A stretch of 64,000 bases of DNA, taken from assembly GCA_029851415.1 (NCBI GenBank), contig CM056743.1:35976714-36040713 (forward strand), in the 5' to 3' direction. Of this stretch, positions 53,932-64,000 are shown in pieces (within the stretch, counting starts at the first letter, position 1; the number at the start of each line of letters is the position of its first letter). The notes beneath the pieces were generated by a model. The model saw only the letters and a program-made list of their open reading frames with translations. It searched no databases and was not told the origin of the DNA. This stretch comes from Eretmocerus hayati (Eukaryota > Arthropoda > Insecta > Hymenoptera > Aphelinidae). The position numbers and the translations under genes were made by a program.

Positions 53932-54813
53932 TATACAGTACCCTGCAGGAAAAATGGAATACGGATACCTTCACTAAACCAGCCATCACTCTGACGCGTT
54001 TGGGTCTATGGTAATTTTCCAAAAAGCACTTGGAAAATGAGAAAAAAATTTGTCAAATTATGTGTTCCAAAAAATGTTTTGATTGCAATGTCAGACCTTT
54101 AATTGACACTCAAAATTTGAAAAATTCTGATTTCAATCAATCACCCTCCATTTATATGCAAGTCATGCTAGCGTAAAAATTCTTGCAGGATGTTGTAGCT
54201 CTTCTCAAGACCTTCAAATTCCTTTTTCAAACGTTGCCTTACGATCATTTACACCTGAGTTACAAGCAATCTCGTAGAAAGAATTTTGTAACGATAACAA
54301 AAGTACGTAAAAGGTCATAATTAACGATTTTGACGTAAAATCATCAGGATCTTATGAAATAATCGTCAGGTTTATCCCAAAGATTGGTCAAAAGGGCTTC
54401 TGCCCACCTCAACTGAGGAAATCTCATATCTCCATACTTTCAATACCCTCAACCCGTCCAAAATTCTTTCGACGAGATCGCTTTAACTCGGGTGTGAATG
54501 ATCGTAAGGCAACGTTTAAAGAGAAGATTCTGAAGGTCTTGAGAGGAGCTACAGAATCCCGCGAGAATTTTTGCGTTAACATGACTTGCGTATGACTGGA
54601 GGGCGATTGATTAAAATGAGAATTTTTTTAATTTTGAGTGTCAATTAAAGGCATGAAATTTCGATCGAAAAAAATGTTAAAACTTATAATTTGATAGATT
54701 TTTTTCTCGTCTTTCAAATGCTTTTTGAAAAATTGGCGTAGACCCAAACGCGTCGGAGTGACGGCTGTTTTAGTGAAGGTATCCGTGTTCCATTTTTCTG
54801 CAGGGTATTGTAC
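53932..54813. mobile_element. 0.9 kb foldback element with ACCCTGCAGGAAAAATGGAA ends
   Basis: ACAGTACCCTGCAGGAAAAA at the left pairs with the inverse of TTTTTCTGCAGGGTATTGTA at the right. The arms of about 400 bases share a centre near 54373, with inverted landmarks AGACCCAAACGCGT, TTGAGTGTCAATTAA, CAAGACCTTCA and GTTGCCTTACGATCATT. No coding frame. Confidence 0.85.
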
Positions 54814-54832
54814 ATGAGTCAACACTCCGTAA

Positions 54833-54950
54833 CCGCGGGGGATACGTTCCAAGAAAATTTCCCGCGAGTACGGTAATCCGCGAATACCAACTTATCTGCG
54901 GGGGATACGTTCCGGAAAAATTTACCGCGAGTACGGAAGTCTGCAAAAGA
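54833..54950. repeat. Two tandem copies of a 63-base unit
   Basis: GCGGGGGATACGTTCC, then an AAATTTNCCGCGAGTACGG word, repeats with a 63-base period. The second copy differs by a few bases. The unit is partly self-complementary (CCGCGA and TCCGCG). Confidence 0.75.
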
Positions 54951-55169
54951 ATTCTTGAGTTTGTGAAATCCAATCTTTACAATCAGAAGTTTGTTCTGGT
55001 TACAAACTATACAAACTTAGTGTATGAATCCAACAAATACAAACCTTACAAATAGGTGCTTGTTCTGCCAGTTCGTATTTGTTTTGGACCAAGAATCTAT
55101 GACTTCCGTAATCCTCGGCTGTCTCTGAGTTATAGCTATATTTATGATGGTTCACCCAAATCTGGGAAA

Positions 55170-57068
55170 TAAATCTGCAAATCGTTCTGGTCATTTGCTT
55201 ATCCAAAGGATATGAAAAGTTGTATTCCTGATAATCTACAGTATATGGGTGAGCAGTCGAAAGATATTGATGGGGCTTTGAATCTGTTTGCAAAATACTT
55301 TTCTTCTTTTTACCGTCAAACCCCAATTGATGACAATGATGGAATGGATCTTATGTCTATTATGGGTCTCGATTCTATTCCTAATATCTGCTTAGATCAA
55401 GAGGACATAACAAGGGGGATTGCTGAGTTGAAAGACTCGCTGGGTATAGGACCTGATGGGGTGCATGTTAAATGGGTGAAAGCTTGTAGTGTGGCCCTAA
55501 TTGAACCATTGACAATACTTTTCAAACGCTCTCTGAAGGATGGTATTTTTCCTAGAATTTGGAAGAAGTCTTGGATTTTTCCAATTCCTAAGGGTGGGGA
55601 TAAACATCAAGTCTCCAATTATAGGCCAATATCAAAAGCTAGTGTACTGTCAAAGATATTAGATTCCATTGTAGAGAAAAAATTGTCTAAACTAGTACAT
55701 CCTTACATAGTTGAAGAACAGCATGGGTTCATGCCTATGAAATCAACAGTAACAAATCTTCTAAGCTTTACTGAGTATACATCTCAAGCAATGAGTAGAA
55801 ATAATCAAGTAGATGTTATATACACTGACATGGTGAGAGCCTTTGACTCAGTGAATCACAATAAGTTATTGGAAGCATTAGCAAATTTGGGTGTAAGTGG
55901 GTCGCTACTGGCTTGGATAAAATCATTCTTGACAGGCAGGATACAAAGTGTTCGAATTAGTGGTAAAGAATCCGAAAGCTTTAATGTCCACTCAGGTGTT
56001 CCACAAGGGTCTCATACGGGTACTCTTTTCTTCAATGTCCTCATAAATACTGTTTCTAGAGTTATAAAAAATTCAAAATTTTTATTCTTTGCCGATGATT
56101 TAAAAATGTTTAAAGAGATTACTTCAAGACTAGATTCTGATGAACTTCAAAAAGATCTTGATAATTTAGTTGAGTGGGGTGATGTCTTTGGGATGGAATT
56201 TAGTGAAAAGAAATGCAAGACTATGTCCTTTTGCTTAATGAAACATTTAACCTTTCATTGTAATTACTCGCTGAAAGATCATCAATTGGATAGGGTAGAT
56301 GAGTTTAAAGATCTTGGAGTAACATTTGATAGTAAATTGAAATTTGATAAGCACGTAAGAAATGTCAAAAATAAAGCTATGAGAATGCTTGCATTTGTAA
56401 AAAGAAAATCAGCTAATTTTAGACATCCCGAAACTATAATTGATTTGTACATGACTTTAGTGAGATCCCAAATAACTTATGCCTCTCAGGTATGGCTGCC
56501 TGCAGAACAATATCTGATAAACGAACTGGAATCTATACAGCACAAATTCCTCAGATTTCTAGCATTTTTTAGCAGAACTCCACTACATCGTTTCGAACAT
56601 GATTACAGTGAGATAGCGGGGAGATTCAGAATATGCAGCTTAGAATCTTTTTTCAGATATCAAGATATCCTCATGTTATATAAGATACTTCAGAACTATG
56701 TGAAAACTCCATATTTGTTGAGCCAAATTGATATAAAAGTTCCTGATATTAGAATAAGAGTTAACACTAAATTGTTTAAGTGTAAAAAAATGAGTTTATT
56801 TATTTCAAAAAGATCTCCGATTATCAGATTGCAATCAATATGTAATGACAATTATGAGTGGTTTGACTATACGTCACACACAAAGATCTCAGCAATGAAA
56901 ATAATTGCCAGAGAAAATATTTTTATTTATCAATGATGTAATGAATCTATTTATATAGCTTAGGTAAATGATACCACCTTGCTAGTGTAAGTTATTCTGT
57001 AAATTGTAAGAGGTCATTAGACCGTATATCCAATAAAATAAAATAAAATAAAATAAAAAATAAAATAA
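55170..57068 (+). mobile_element. 5'-truncated jockey-type LINE with (TAAAA)n tail
   Basis: The element has an open reverse transcriptase frame, a 3' UTR of about 90 bases and a tail of TAAAA repeats at about 57030-57068. The endonuclease part that precedes reverse transcriptase in jockey-like ORF2 is missing, as expected from incomplete target-primed insertion. The exact 5' junction and the target duplication were not identified. Confidence 0.85.
55173..56936 (+). CDS. Reverse transcriptase ORF2 (3' part) of the LINE
   Basis: The frame is open from 55173, just after a TAA. The first ATG is at 55212 and the stop ends at 56936, giving about 574 residues from that ATG. Reverse transcriptase blocks appear in order: GPDGVHVKWVKA, WIFPIPKGGD, NYRPIS, EEQHGFMP with TVTNL, YTDMVRAFDSVNH (catalytic Asp), GVPQGSHTG, FFADDLKMF (catalytic DD at about residues 295-296) and LGVTFDSKL. 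The C-terminal domain follows. All catalytic residues are present and there is no internal stop, so the copy is young. It reads as jockey superfamily; it cannot move alone without its endonuclease part. Confidence 0.9.
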   Translation: MCKSFWSFAYPKDMKSCIPDNLQYMGEQSKDIDGALNLFAKYFSSFYRQTPIDDNDGMDLMSIMGLDSIPNICLDQEDITRGIAELKDSLGIGPDGVHVKWVKACSVALIEPLTILFKRSLKDGIFPRIWKKSWIFPIPKGGDKHQVSNYRPISKASVLSKILDSIVEKKLSKLVHPYIVEEQHGFMPMKSTVTNLLSFTEYTSQAMSRNNQVDVIYTDMVRAFDSVNHNKLLEALANLGVSGSLLAWIKSFLTGRIQSVRISGKESESFNVHSGVPQGSHTGTLFFNVLINTVSRVIKNSKFLFFADDLKMFKEITSRLDSDELQKDLDNLVEWGDVFGMEFSEKKCKTMSFCLMKHLTFHCNYSLKDHQLDRVDEFKDLGVTFDSKLKFDKHVRNVKNKAMRMLAFVKRKSANFRHPETIIDLYMTLVRSQITYASQVWLPAEQYLINELESIQHKFLRFLAFFSRTPLHRFEHDYSEIAGRFRICSLESFFRYQDILMLYKILQNYVKTPYLLSQIDIKVPDIRIRVNTKLFKCKKMSLFISKRSPIIRLQSICNDNYEWFDYTSHTKISAMKIIARENIFIYQ

Positions 57069-57718
57069 ATTTTGCGTTTCGGAGGCAAATTGAGACCCTT
57101 TATAGTCTATCTGGGGGCGGTTTCGTTTTTCCCATCAAATTTTATGTCAAGAGCGTATTTTTGAGAATTTTCGGATCCTGTAGGAAGTTAGAAAAAAAAC
57201 CCCAGAAGAATGACCGTACCTCGAATATTTTGGAAGCTTTTTCAAATTGTATGAGTACCAACGATAAGAACCGCAAAAATGAAATGTTTAAAACATGATG
57301 GCCGAGAAAATCTTTATACGTAGTTTTTCCGCCAATTAAATTTACACGAGTTGAATGTCGTTGGGATCCAAATTGGAACTACTCGGATTCTGAAATGCCT
57401 TACGAAAACAGGACTTTTCTATTTGAATAACGCGGAGGTAGTTTTCTCATCCGTAATAAACATGCGGGGGACGAGGGTGCATTATACCTTCTGCTTTTCA
57501 CGGAATTTCTCAACTCAGCTCAGATTATGCGAGAGCTTGTTCCAAAATTTCAAGAGTGAGATAAACTGCGTCTGGTTCCGCCAAACAAAATTTAAATGGG
57601 ATCAAAAACAACGTTCGCATCACGTATAACAACAGGAAAATCCTATTTCCAGCAATATGCACATGCAAGACTTATACTTGGTTCAACTCTCATCTTCCAT
57701 CTATTCATGCAAAACCTT
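57069..57718. other. No recognised feature
   Basis: AT-rich sequence downstream of the LINE tail; only short frames. Confidence 0.4.
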
Positions 57719-57946
57719 ATTTCAAAATCCATAGAATGGAGAAAGAGATGGCTTCTTCTGCCAATTTGAGATGAGATACAAGTAACAAAATTGTACCAAC
57801 GTCAATACCTGCGTGGTCAAATGATTCTAGCCGACTTGGCGTAAGATGTGTTTTTCGAGAGAAGAACAATTTTCTCACTTGTATCTCATCCCAAATTGGC
57901 AAAATGAGACTTTTCAATTTTCATTCGATAGATTTTGAAGCAAAGT
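57719..57946. repeat. 230-bp inverted repeat
   Basis: GCCAATTTGAGATGAGATACAAGT at 57759 pairs with its near-complement at 57879. Outward, AAAATCCATAGAATGGA pairs loosely with CATTCGATAGATTTTGA. It is probably a small MITE. Confidence 0.65.
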
Positions 57947-57949
57947 TTC

Positions 57950-60900
57950 GAATGAAGTGATGGAAGTTTGAATATTTGAGATGTATAAGAATTGCATGGA
58001 GCGAACATTCACTTTGTGTCATATTGCTTGAAAGAAGATTTACGTGTCATTCTTAAACAAACGTTGTTTTCACTCCTGCTCAGTTAAGCGGGATGAAACC
58101 TTTTGTCAACTCTTTCATAGATTTTGGAACTGTAAAAAACAAGCTGAAGCTTGGGCATGAGCTCAGCTGACTTAGAAAATTCCGAGAAACGTAGAAAATA
58201 TTGTCAGATTAATGCGCCTCACATGTGTGTTTCGTCTGAAAAAGCGATCCATGTGTTATTCAAATTGGGAAATACTGTTGTTCTGTGCTTTTTGAAATTC
58301 AAGCAGCTTTGGTTAGAATTCGAAAGGTATTCTACTCGTGTGCAAGAGCAGAAAAAGGATATGTGCGTTAGTTTTGGTTGACATTCGTTGACATATGTAT
58401 TCTTCAATCACCGTGGAAATCGTACAGAACGAGCATTTTGATCTGCTGCCATATTTGTGATTTTTCTTTGATCTCTCACCGTAACCGGTATAGTGCCAGG
58501 AATATCTTGATATTGAGAAATAACCTTGATTTATAATTCCAAAATGTGTGGACGATCTGCATTCTGAAGGGATTATTACTATTGTCATATAAAATATCGA
58601 AGAATCCAGTGTATTTCTAAGAAGGGTAGAGTTTTTTTTTGCAAAATAAGATGTCTTCTGATGGATTCAAACATTGGTCTTAGTCATTTAGAGGATTCCT
58701 GTACTTTCCGCAAATGAGTTGAAAGTCACCTCAATTTACGATTTCTTGGACAGCAAAATTGGCATTGAGCTTAATTTCAGTTGTGAAATGGGAAGAATTT
58801 CATTAACGTGTGACATGATCATTATCAGTATTCAATCAATCTTGCCTAAAAGCACACGGCGTTTTAAAGTTGGCCAATGATATGTTATTGGGGAACTTTT
58901 ACGTAGTTAGAAGCGATTTCAATCTACATTATACCAGATCATCCGCCAAAATGGCTAGTAAAATAATGCCCCTCACAAGTGAGCCGAAGGAGCTTCATTT
59001 CGAAAACCTTTTGTTATCGACATTCATAATCAATCGGAAAAATTGCTTGGTAAATACTTGAATTTTCCCAATATTTGAATCATTCATCAGACAACACAAA
59101 TTTTACGAAAGGAAGTCATAGTCCATACTTCGAGTATATTCCGATATGCTGAGGGATTTTCTATCCAACTTTTTCCTAAATTTATTCAAAAAAGTGAGCG
59201 AATGATTCTCTGTAAGATGCGCCGACAACGAGATATAATGCAGAAATATTGCAAAATTTCTGTGACTAGAACAAGGATCCTTCATAACTTGGAGTGAATG
59301 TAACATTCGAAAATGCATCACTGTAGATCTCGAAAAGCCCTACAAAACGTTAACCTACTCATTTTCCGACCTGATGAATAGTTCTAAGCTATGGAAAAGA
59401 ATCGTGGCCGATTCCATATTAATTGTGTAAAAAAAGTCGATGTCACTCGTCATTTTGACAGAGAGGTCGATACTTTTTAGATAAAACGTAACCTCATTAT
59501 TTTTGTAAAAATTCTCAAAAGTACTTATGGGTGGATTTAATTATCAGTTTTGTGATACTCATCGCACCTCGAAAGCAAGATGTATAAACATCTCCATCTA
59601 TACCCTGTGATCTAAGCTACTGGAACTATTCAACTTCTCAGATCGCACACACCAACTTAGAGAGAGAGATAGAATTACTAAATTCTCGTATTCTTGAATG
59701 TGAAAAAGAGGCAACTCGAGAGATTGAAGGAGTTGGTTCAAGCTTTTTAAGCAGATTTGGCGCGCCAAAACCTCAGTCAAGCTCGGCGCTTATCAGCTCT
59801 CGAGCATTTCCTCTTTCTCGCCTGTAAATCCTCTCTTTATTCGCTCTTTTCCGAGAACACCCTAGTGATTCCTGCATTTCCGTAAACTCTCTGATACGAT
59901 CCGGTGACCAAAAAGACACGTTGCTGCATGCGCAATTCTTATCTAAAATTTATTATCCTATTAAAAAATGTGCTGAGCGGACGTTTTCGTCACTTTTTGA
60001 AAAATTTCATTTCCTCTTCAAAATGATAATCTGCGCAGATAAAATCTAATATCGAATTTTCACAGCCCACGTAGTTGGCCAAACTAGCATTCCATTTACT
60101 CCATATATGCATTTTGATGTCCTGACCTCGACGATGAGCCTAATGATGATATCTAGTGTATTCTATTGAAATGAAGATGTCCCAATAGTTCCAGGAGCAC
60201 CAAAAGTGGTCAAAATGTCCTTACCGTGGCATAGCATGTCCTAAACTGGAGTTGCCCGTTTCAATCGTGTAGTTTGCCGAGATATTCGTCCAATCTCGTT
60301 TCTGTACCACTCAAACATCAAAGTTGGGTTATGAAAAGGTGATATCATGTACAAATCGAGTATCAAGTCTCACTTCAAAATAGTCAAAACACAGCCGACA
60401 TTCTGTCCTGGAATTTTGCAGATTTTTAGAATGCTCCTCGATAATTCGAGTCCGGGTCAGCGAATCGCTTCAAACGGCTCTATAACGGCGGTAATTGATT
60501 CCTAATACACCAAAAAACAAAATTCTACCACCAGCGGAATGACGCATTACGTGAACAGCTTCCCACGCGATGATTTATGGACAATTTTTCCATTGCAAAA
60601 TAAGAATTGTCCTCACCGTGGTCACTGGCTCTCGAACACTATGCAGCGTCAAGGTCCAGAAATTTTTTTACAGTCTACTCTCACCGTAAAAATAGGCCAT
60701 ATATTCGGAAAAAACTATCCGTTTCGATTTATGCCTATGAGATCACTTTTCATGCCAAAATGTCCTTACCATGGCTGCCGTTACCGAGGCAAAAATATAT
60801 CGAAAATTGCTCATGTCTTTTTCATAGATTGACTAACGTTTATGCCCGCCTGGGAATTGTTTTTGGATGTCAGATCGATTGGAAAACACCTATGAGCAGT

Positions 60901-61180
60901 CAGATTGCAGCTATATTTCAACTAGTCAATTTTTGGTCCAAATCCCGACCCCCGCCGTTTTTGCCCTCGAAATACCCAAGTTATCTCATAATCACCCATA
61001 TATAATACTGTGAGTAATAAGTATGTAGCATATTTTTCGACCAAATTTCTTATGTTAAAGCTTATACGATGGGGAAACATTTATCAATTGCTAGATGGGA
61101 TAGAATTTCCAAGATTGCATGAAAGCTCTGTTGAATGTGCGTCAATTAGTGTATTATATAGATATATTGCTGAACTGTTA
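57950..61180. other. No gene recognised; short direct repeats near 60200-60800
   Basis: The words AAAATGTCCTTACCGTGG (60219) and AAAATGTCCTTACCATGG (60757), plus a variant at 60608, recur in direct orientation. Overlapping frames at 60539-61005 have no domain. Confidence 0.4.
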
Positions 61181-61189
61181 GGCTCCCAT

Positions 61190-61520
61190 ATACAGTCCGA
61201 TGGTCTGCAGCACGGTCTGCAGCGAGCATCAGAACGATTGATTCGCGACAGACGGCTGTCGAGTGCACGTTGAGAGCCTCTCTCAAGATTGTCCGCGTCG
61301 ATCTGAGGCTATCCCGATTATCAAGCACGCTTGAACGAGAACCGCGTGAGAAGCCCTGGGGTTGTATTCAACGAAGCAACAGACGACGATGACGACGATG
61401 ACGACTACGACGTCGGGTGCAGGTTGAGCTGAGTTTAAGCCTCGGAACGGGCACGACAAAGAAGCGATTCAAGGATGGACAGTTGCTAGGAGACATGGCC
61501 ATACGTATCTTACACGGTTA
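61190..61520 (+). other. GC-rich patch of unknown nature
   Basis: The GC content is clearly higher than around it. It contains two GGTCTGCAGC words and a GACGACGATGACGACGATG run at about 61383-61402. It could be a promoter/first-exon region or an LTR fragment. No TATA box, splice site or protein frame decides this. Confidence 0.3.
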
Positions 61521-61789
61521 CTTTCACACAAATAACAACTTAATCTCTCACCAGTATTGCATTACTCTATTTGTATTCTTTAATACATTCACTGCGACGG
61601 TGAATACGTTCAGGTCTTGTATATGCAATGGGTACCACCGGTGGGGACCATTTAATGGGATTTAGATCATAGCCATACACAGAGTTGGATACGTGGGCCC
61701 TCCCGATGGGGCCTTGTGAAGGTGTTAAATCAAAGCCTAATTCTCTTATTTTTCTAGTCAACGCATTCCCAACCTCTTTTCGAATTCAT

Positions 61790-62145
61790 GCTGCGGAGCC
61801 TACACTATAACCCGTTGTCCCCATGTGGGGTCACACTGACCCCAGACCATTTTCGCTTTATACATAATACTAGCAAAGCCAGCATCCGTCATCTAACATA
61901 TCCACAGTGTTACAGAGGCTCGGCGCTGAGTAGGGCCAAACTGACCTCATTTGAGATGAAAGTTGTTCCGCAAAGGGTGGGAGCAATGGATCAAAGTTCC
62001 CGAACAGTTCCGAACAACCGAAGCCACGGAGAGGCACTTATGAAAATTCTATCACATTCGTGCCGGCTGAGTTTCGAACCCCAGCTTTCTACGTTGAAGG
62101 CAAGGGTCTTATCTACAAGGCCGCGATTGTTTCTGTGAAAGCATC
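61790..62145 (-). repeat. tRNA-derived SINE candidate
   Basis: Read on the minus strand from about 62131, a tRNA-like head has an A-box-like GTAGATAAGACC (62105-62116), an anticodon region with CCTTCAACG and a B box GGTTCGAAACT (62070-62080) ending in CAGCCGGC. A non-tRNA body of about 270 bases follows. Length and layout fit a Pol III SINE. Its tail and target duplication were not found. Confidence 0.65.
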
Positions 62146-63650
62146 ATGCTACACGATTGAAACATCTTTACGCACATCTAGCGAGCAAAAGTATCTTGAT
62201 GATCCTTACCTAGCTATAAAAAGAGCCATGAATATTTTTAAAAAACAATTCCTGATTTCTATTTACTCTAGATTTATCGTTTACATCTGATCCCGTGAAA
62301 AATTTCACTGAAGGACGTGTCGGAGATCTATCAATATTGCACATTTACCGACGTTGCCGAGTCCTTGAACTCTTCGATAAAATTTGGAGATAACAATTAA
62401 CCTGTGAAAAATCGCCGTTCATTTACGCACATTCAATTGCATCGTTAGCTCGAACCCTTATTACTCTAATATTCTCGTTGTCACAGACAAAACTTGAGTT
62501 CCTTGCCACTTGCGTTTCACAAATTCTTATGGCTTAGCTCGCTTCCTAATTCTGCCATTAACCCTAAAAAGAATAAATGTATTGCAAACCCCATGAGATA
62601 GAAAAACTTGACGATTCCGATATCCGCATCCTCTTAACCCGCTCGCTTCAGACCTGACTTCCCGGGCTCGGAAAAATTTTCTGACACGCGAAATATCGTA
62701 AACTAGTCGAAAAATGGCAAAAAATGCCAAAATTACAAAAATAAAAAATTTCGGTTTTTCGCGTTTTTTTCAAAACAAAACCATATAGAGACTTTTTCTC
62801 GAAGCAATGCGCATTCCTAGGATTATCGCAGATTTTTCAGAATTTTTTCAGATTCTTACCATGCGCCAAATGAAAGTTATCACAAATATCGGTTTTCGGC
62901 CATGTCCATTATAGTGGACAAAATAATAAGTAAGGGCCGTTGAGTTACATCTTTCACGATGGATAATAAAGTGCGTGCGTATGACATGTGAAAGGCCAGC
63001 TGTGTTTCGTTTGTCCCCATCTCTAACGTGCTCCAATATTCTTCAATGCATTTCAATTCATTGCATAATCTACTTCAAGATTTGTGCAATGGATTAGCGA
63101 CGTTGAAACGTTAATCAGAAAGACGACCCTTTTCGCTCCCAAGACACAGAATTTTCAGTTTTTTAAGACGCAATGAGCTCTTTTATTGGGAGTCAGGACT
63201 TCCGGTACCTCCAACTTTGGCATGGCTAAATAATGTCTCAATGAAACTGAACTCCAACGTTTCTCTTTGATGAAGGAAAAGTGAATCATTCTGGTTCTGC
63301 AGAAAAACAGATAATCTTGAAAAATTAGGATATCTCAGAAATTACAGAAAAGTCGCCTTTTTGCAATATTTGGAATTTCTTCATTCACCTGAACTCCTTG
63401 ATGGAGATCAAAACTGATTACTCCCTGGACGTATAGATACTAAGAGGTAATAAATATTTTATAATTATAATCGTAACCTTCCTTTCATCGTGCCTCGCAA
63501 AACGGAGCTGTTGCAATGGTTGCAACTACTAGAGCGAGTCCCATTTTGGAATTCGTATGAATTGCCGCTAGTCTTTGTACGTACTCATATTTTATGACTG
63601 TTACAATTGCTCTACGCTAGTTATGATTGTTATAAATTTGAATATCTGAG
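62146..63650. other. No recognised feature
   Basis: AT-rich sequence with short frames only and no clear repeats. Confidence 0.4.
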
Positions 63651-63653
63651 ATA

Positions 63654-64000
63654 GTTGGTTGGGTCGCTGGGTGTCAGCTAGGCCGATCATCGAAGTTAAG
63701 CATTGTCGGGCGCGGTTAGTACTTGGATGGGTGACTGCCCATCTCGGTCTAATCAACCTTGACTTGCTGACTTTTCTGATCGATTAGTTGCACCTCAGCA
63801 ACGTGAGCGGGAGGCACGAAATGTCACAATTGCGGTGTTCATGCTCACGGAATGTGGCATGAGCACCGTAAGGGTAGCATGACAAATGTGCCGAACTATC
63901 CGGAGCAGGTTTTCTCCCTTCAGGAGTTTTCCCTCGCTCCACGGGCATGATTCCCGGGCAAATGCGGAGAGAATTGGGGTAGGGTGAGTGGCTGGATCTC
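63654..64000 (+). repeat. 5S rRNA-derived SINE-like element (SINE3-type), cut by the window end
   Basis: At 63682-63757 the sequence follows eukaryotic 5S rRNA closely: GCCGATCATCGAAGTTAAGC (box A), GTCGGGCGCGGTTAGTACTT and GGATGGGTGACTGCC (box C). The 5' third of 5S is altered, and from about 63745 the 3' end of 5S is lost. A body of more than 240 bases without 5S similarity follows, as in SINE3 elements. The Pol III internal control region looks intact. A dispersed 5S pseudogene is the alternative. Confidence 0.7.

Noticed and set aside
60539..61005. Overlapping 97- and 132-codon frames
   Set aside because: They are in different frames of a region with short direct repeats, without recognised domains or splice sites.

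Overview
This is a stretch of animal nuclear DNA, most likely from an insect, and possibly from Hymenoptera (a weak inference). It is AT-rich. Its genes are broken by introns with GT/AG borders, and there are no operons or bacterial ribosome sites. It carries a jockey-type LINE, tRNA-derived and 5S-rRNA-derived SINE-like repeats, MITEs and many long inverted-repeat (foldback) elements. Only two host protein-coding loci can be supported.

Locus 1 (about 5.2-27.6 kb, + strand) is the gene for the unconventional prefoldin RPB5 interactor (URI). Five exons (8007-8256, 8333-8485, 14142-14289, 17501-18170, 27180-27299) join with matching phases into a prefoldin-like N-terminus, a charged linker, an acidic tract, an RVxF-like PP1 docking motif, a KSILKR block and a short basic C-terminus. 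A 9-codon first exon at 5292-5318 is proposed. It has the right phase and a good donor, but it lies inside a 2.9 kb inverted duplication whose other arm carries a broken copy.

Locus 2 (39.06-40.00 kb, + strand) is the first coding exon of what looks like an orphan class C GPCR of the GPR158/CG31760 type. It has a signal peptide, low-complexity Asn/Ser tracts and a conserved extracellular domain. No later exon was found in the remaining 24 kb, which is presumably intron.

Nearly everything else is repeat. Foldback or inverted-repeat units occupy roughly a third of the window: 3.7-6.6, 9.2-11.4, 14.4-16.0, 24.6-26.5, 31.6-37.9, 40.3-41.8, 47.3-48.6, 48.8-50.9 and 53.9-54.8 kb. Several short elements are nested in them, and three insertions can be read exactly because an uninterrupted paralogue of the target lies elsewhere in the window (TA, TAA/TTA and CAG target duplications). 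A 5'-truncated LINE with an open reverse transcriptase frame lies at 55.2-57.1 kb, a tRNA-derived SINE candidate at 61.8-62.1 kb, and a 5S-rRNA-derived SINE-like element runs off the right end.

The most unusual pattern is a short phrase, AAGGTCTTGA or close variants. It recurs in otherwise different foldback elements and in several of them sits at the tip of a predicted hairpin. A second oddity is an array of six diverged stem-loops upstream of a TATA-like promoter at 20.1-20.7 kb. All coordinates of repeat edges were read by eye and may be off by some tens of bases unless a target duplication is given.
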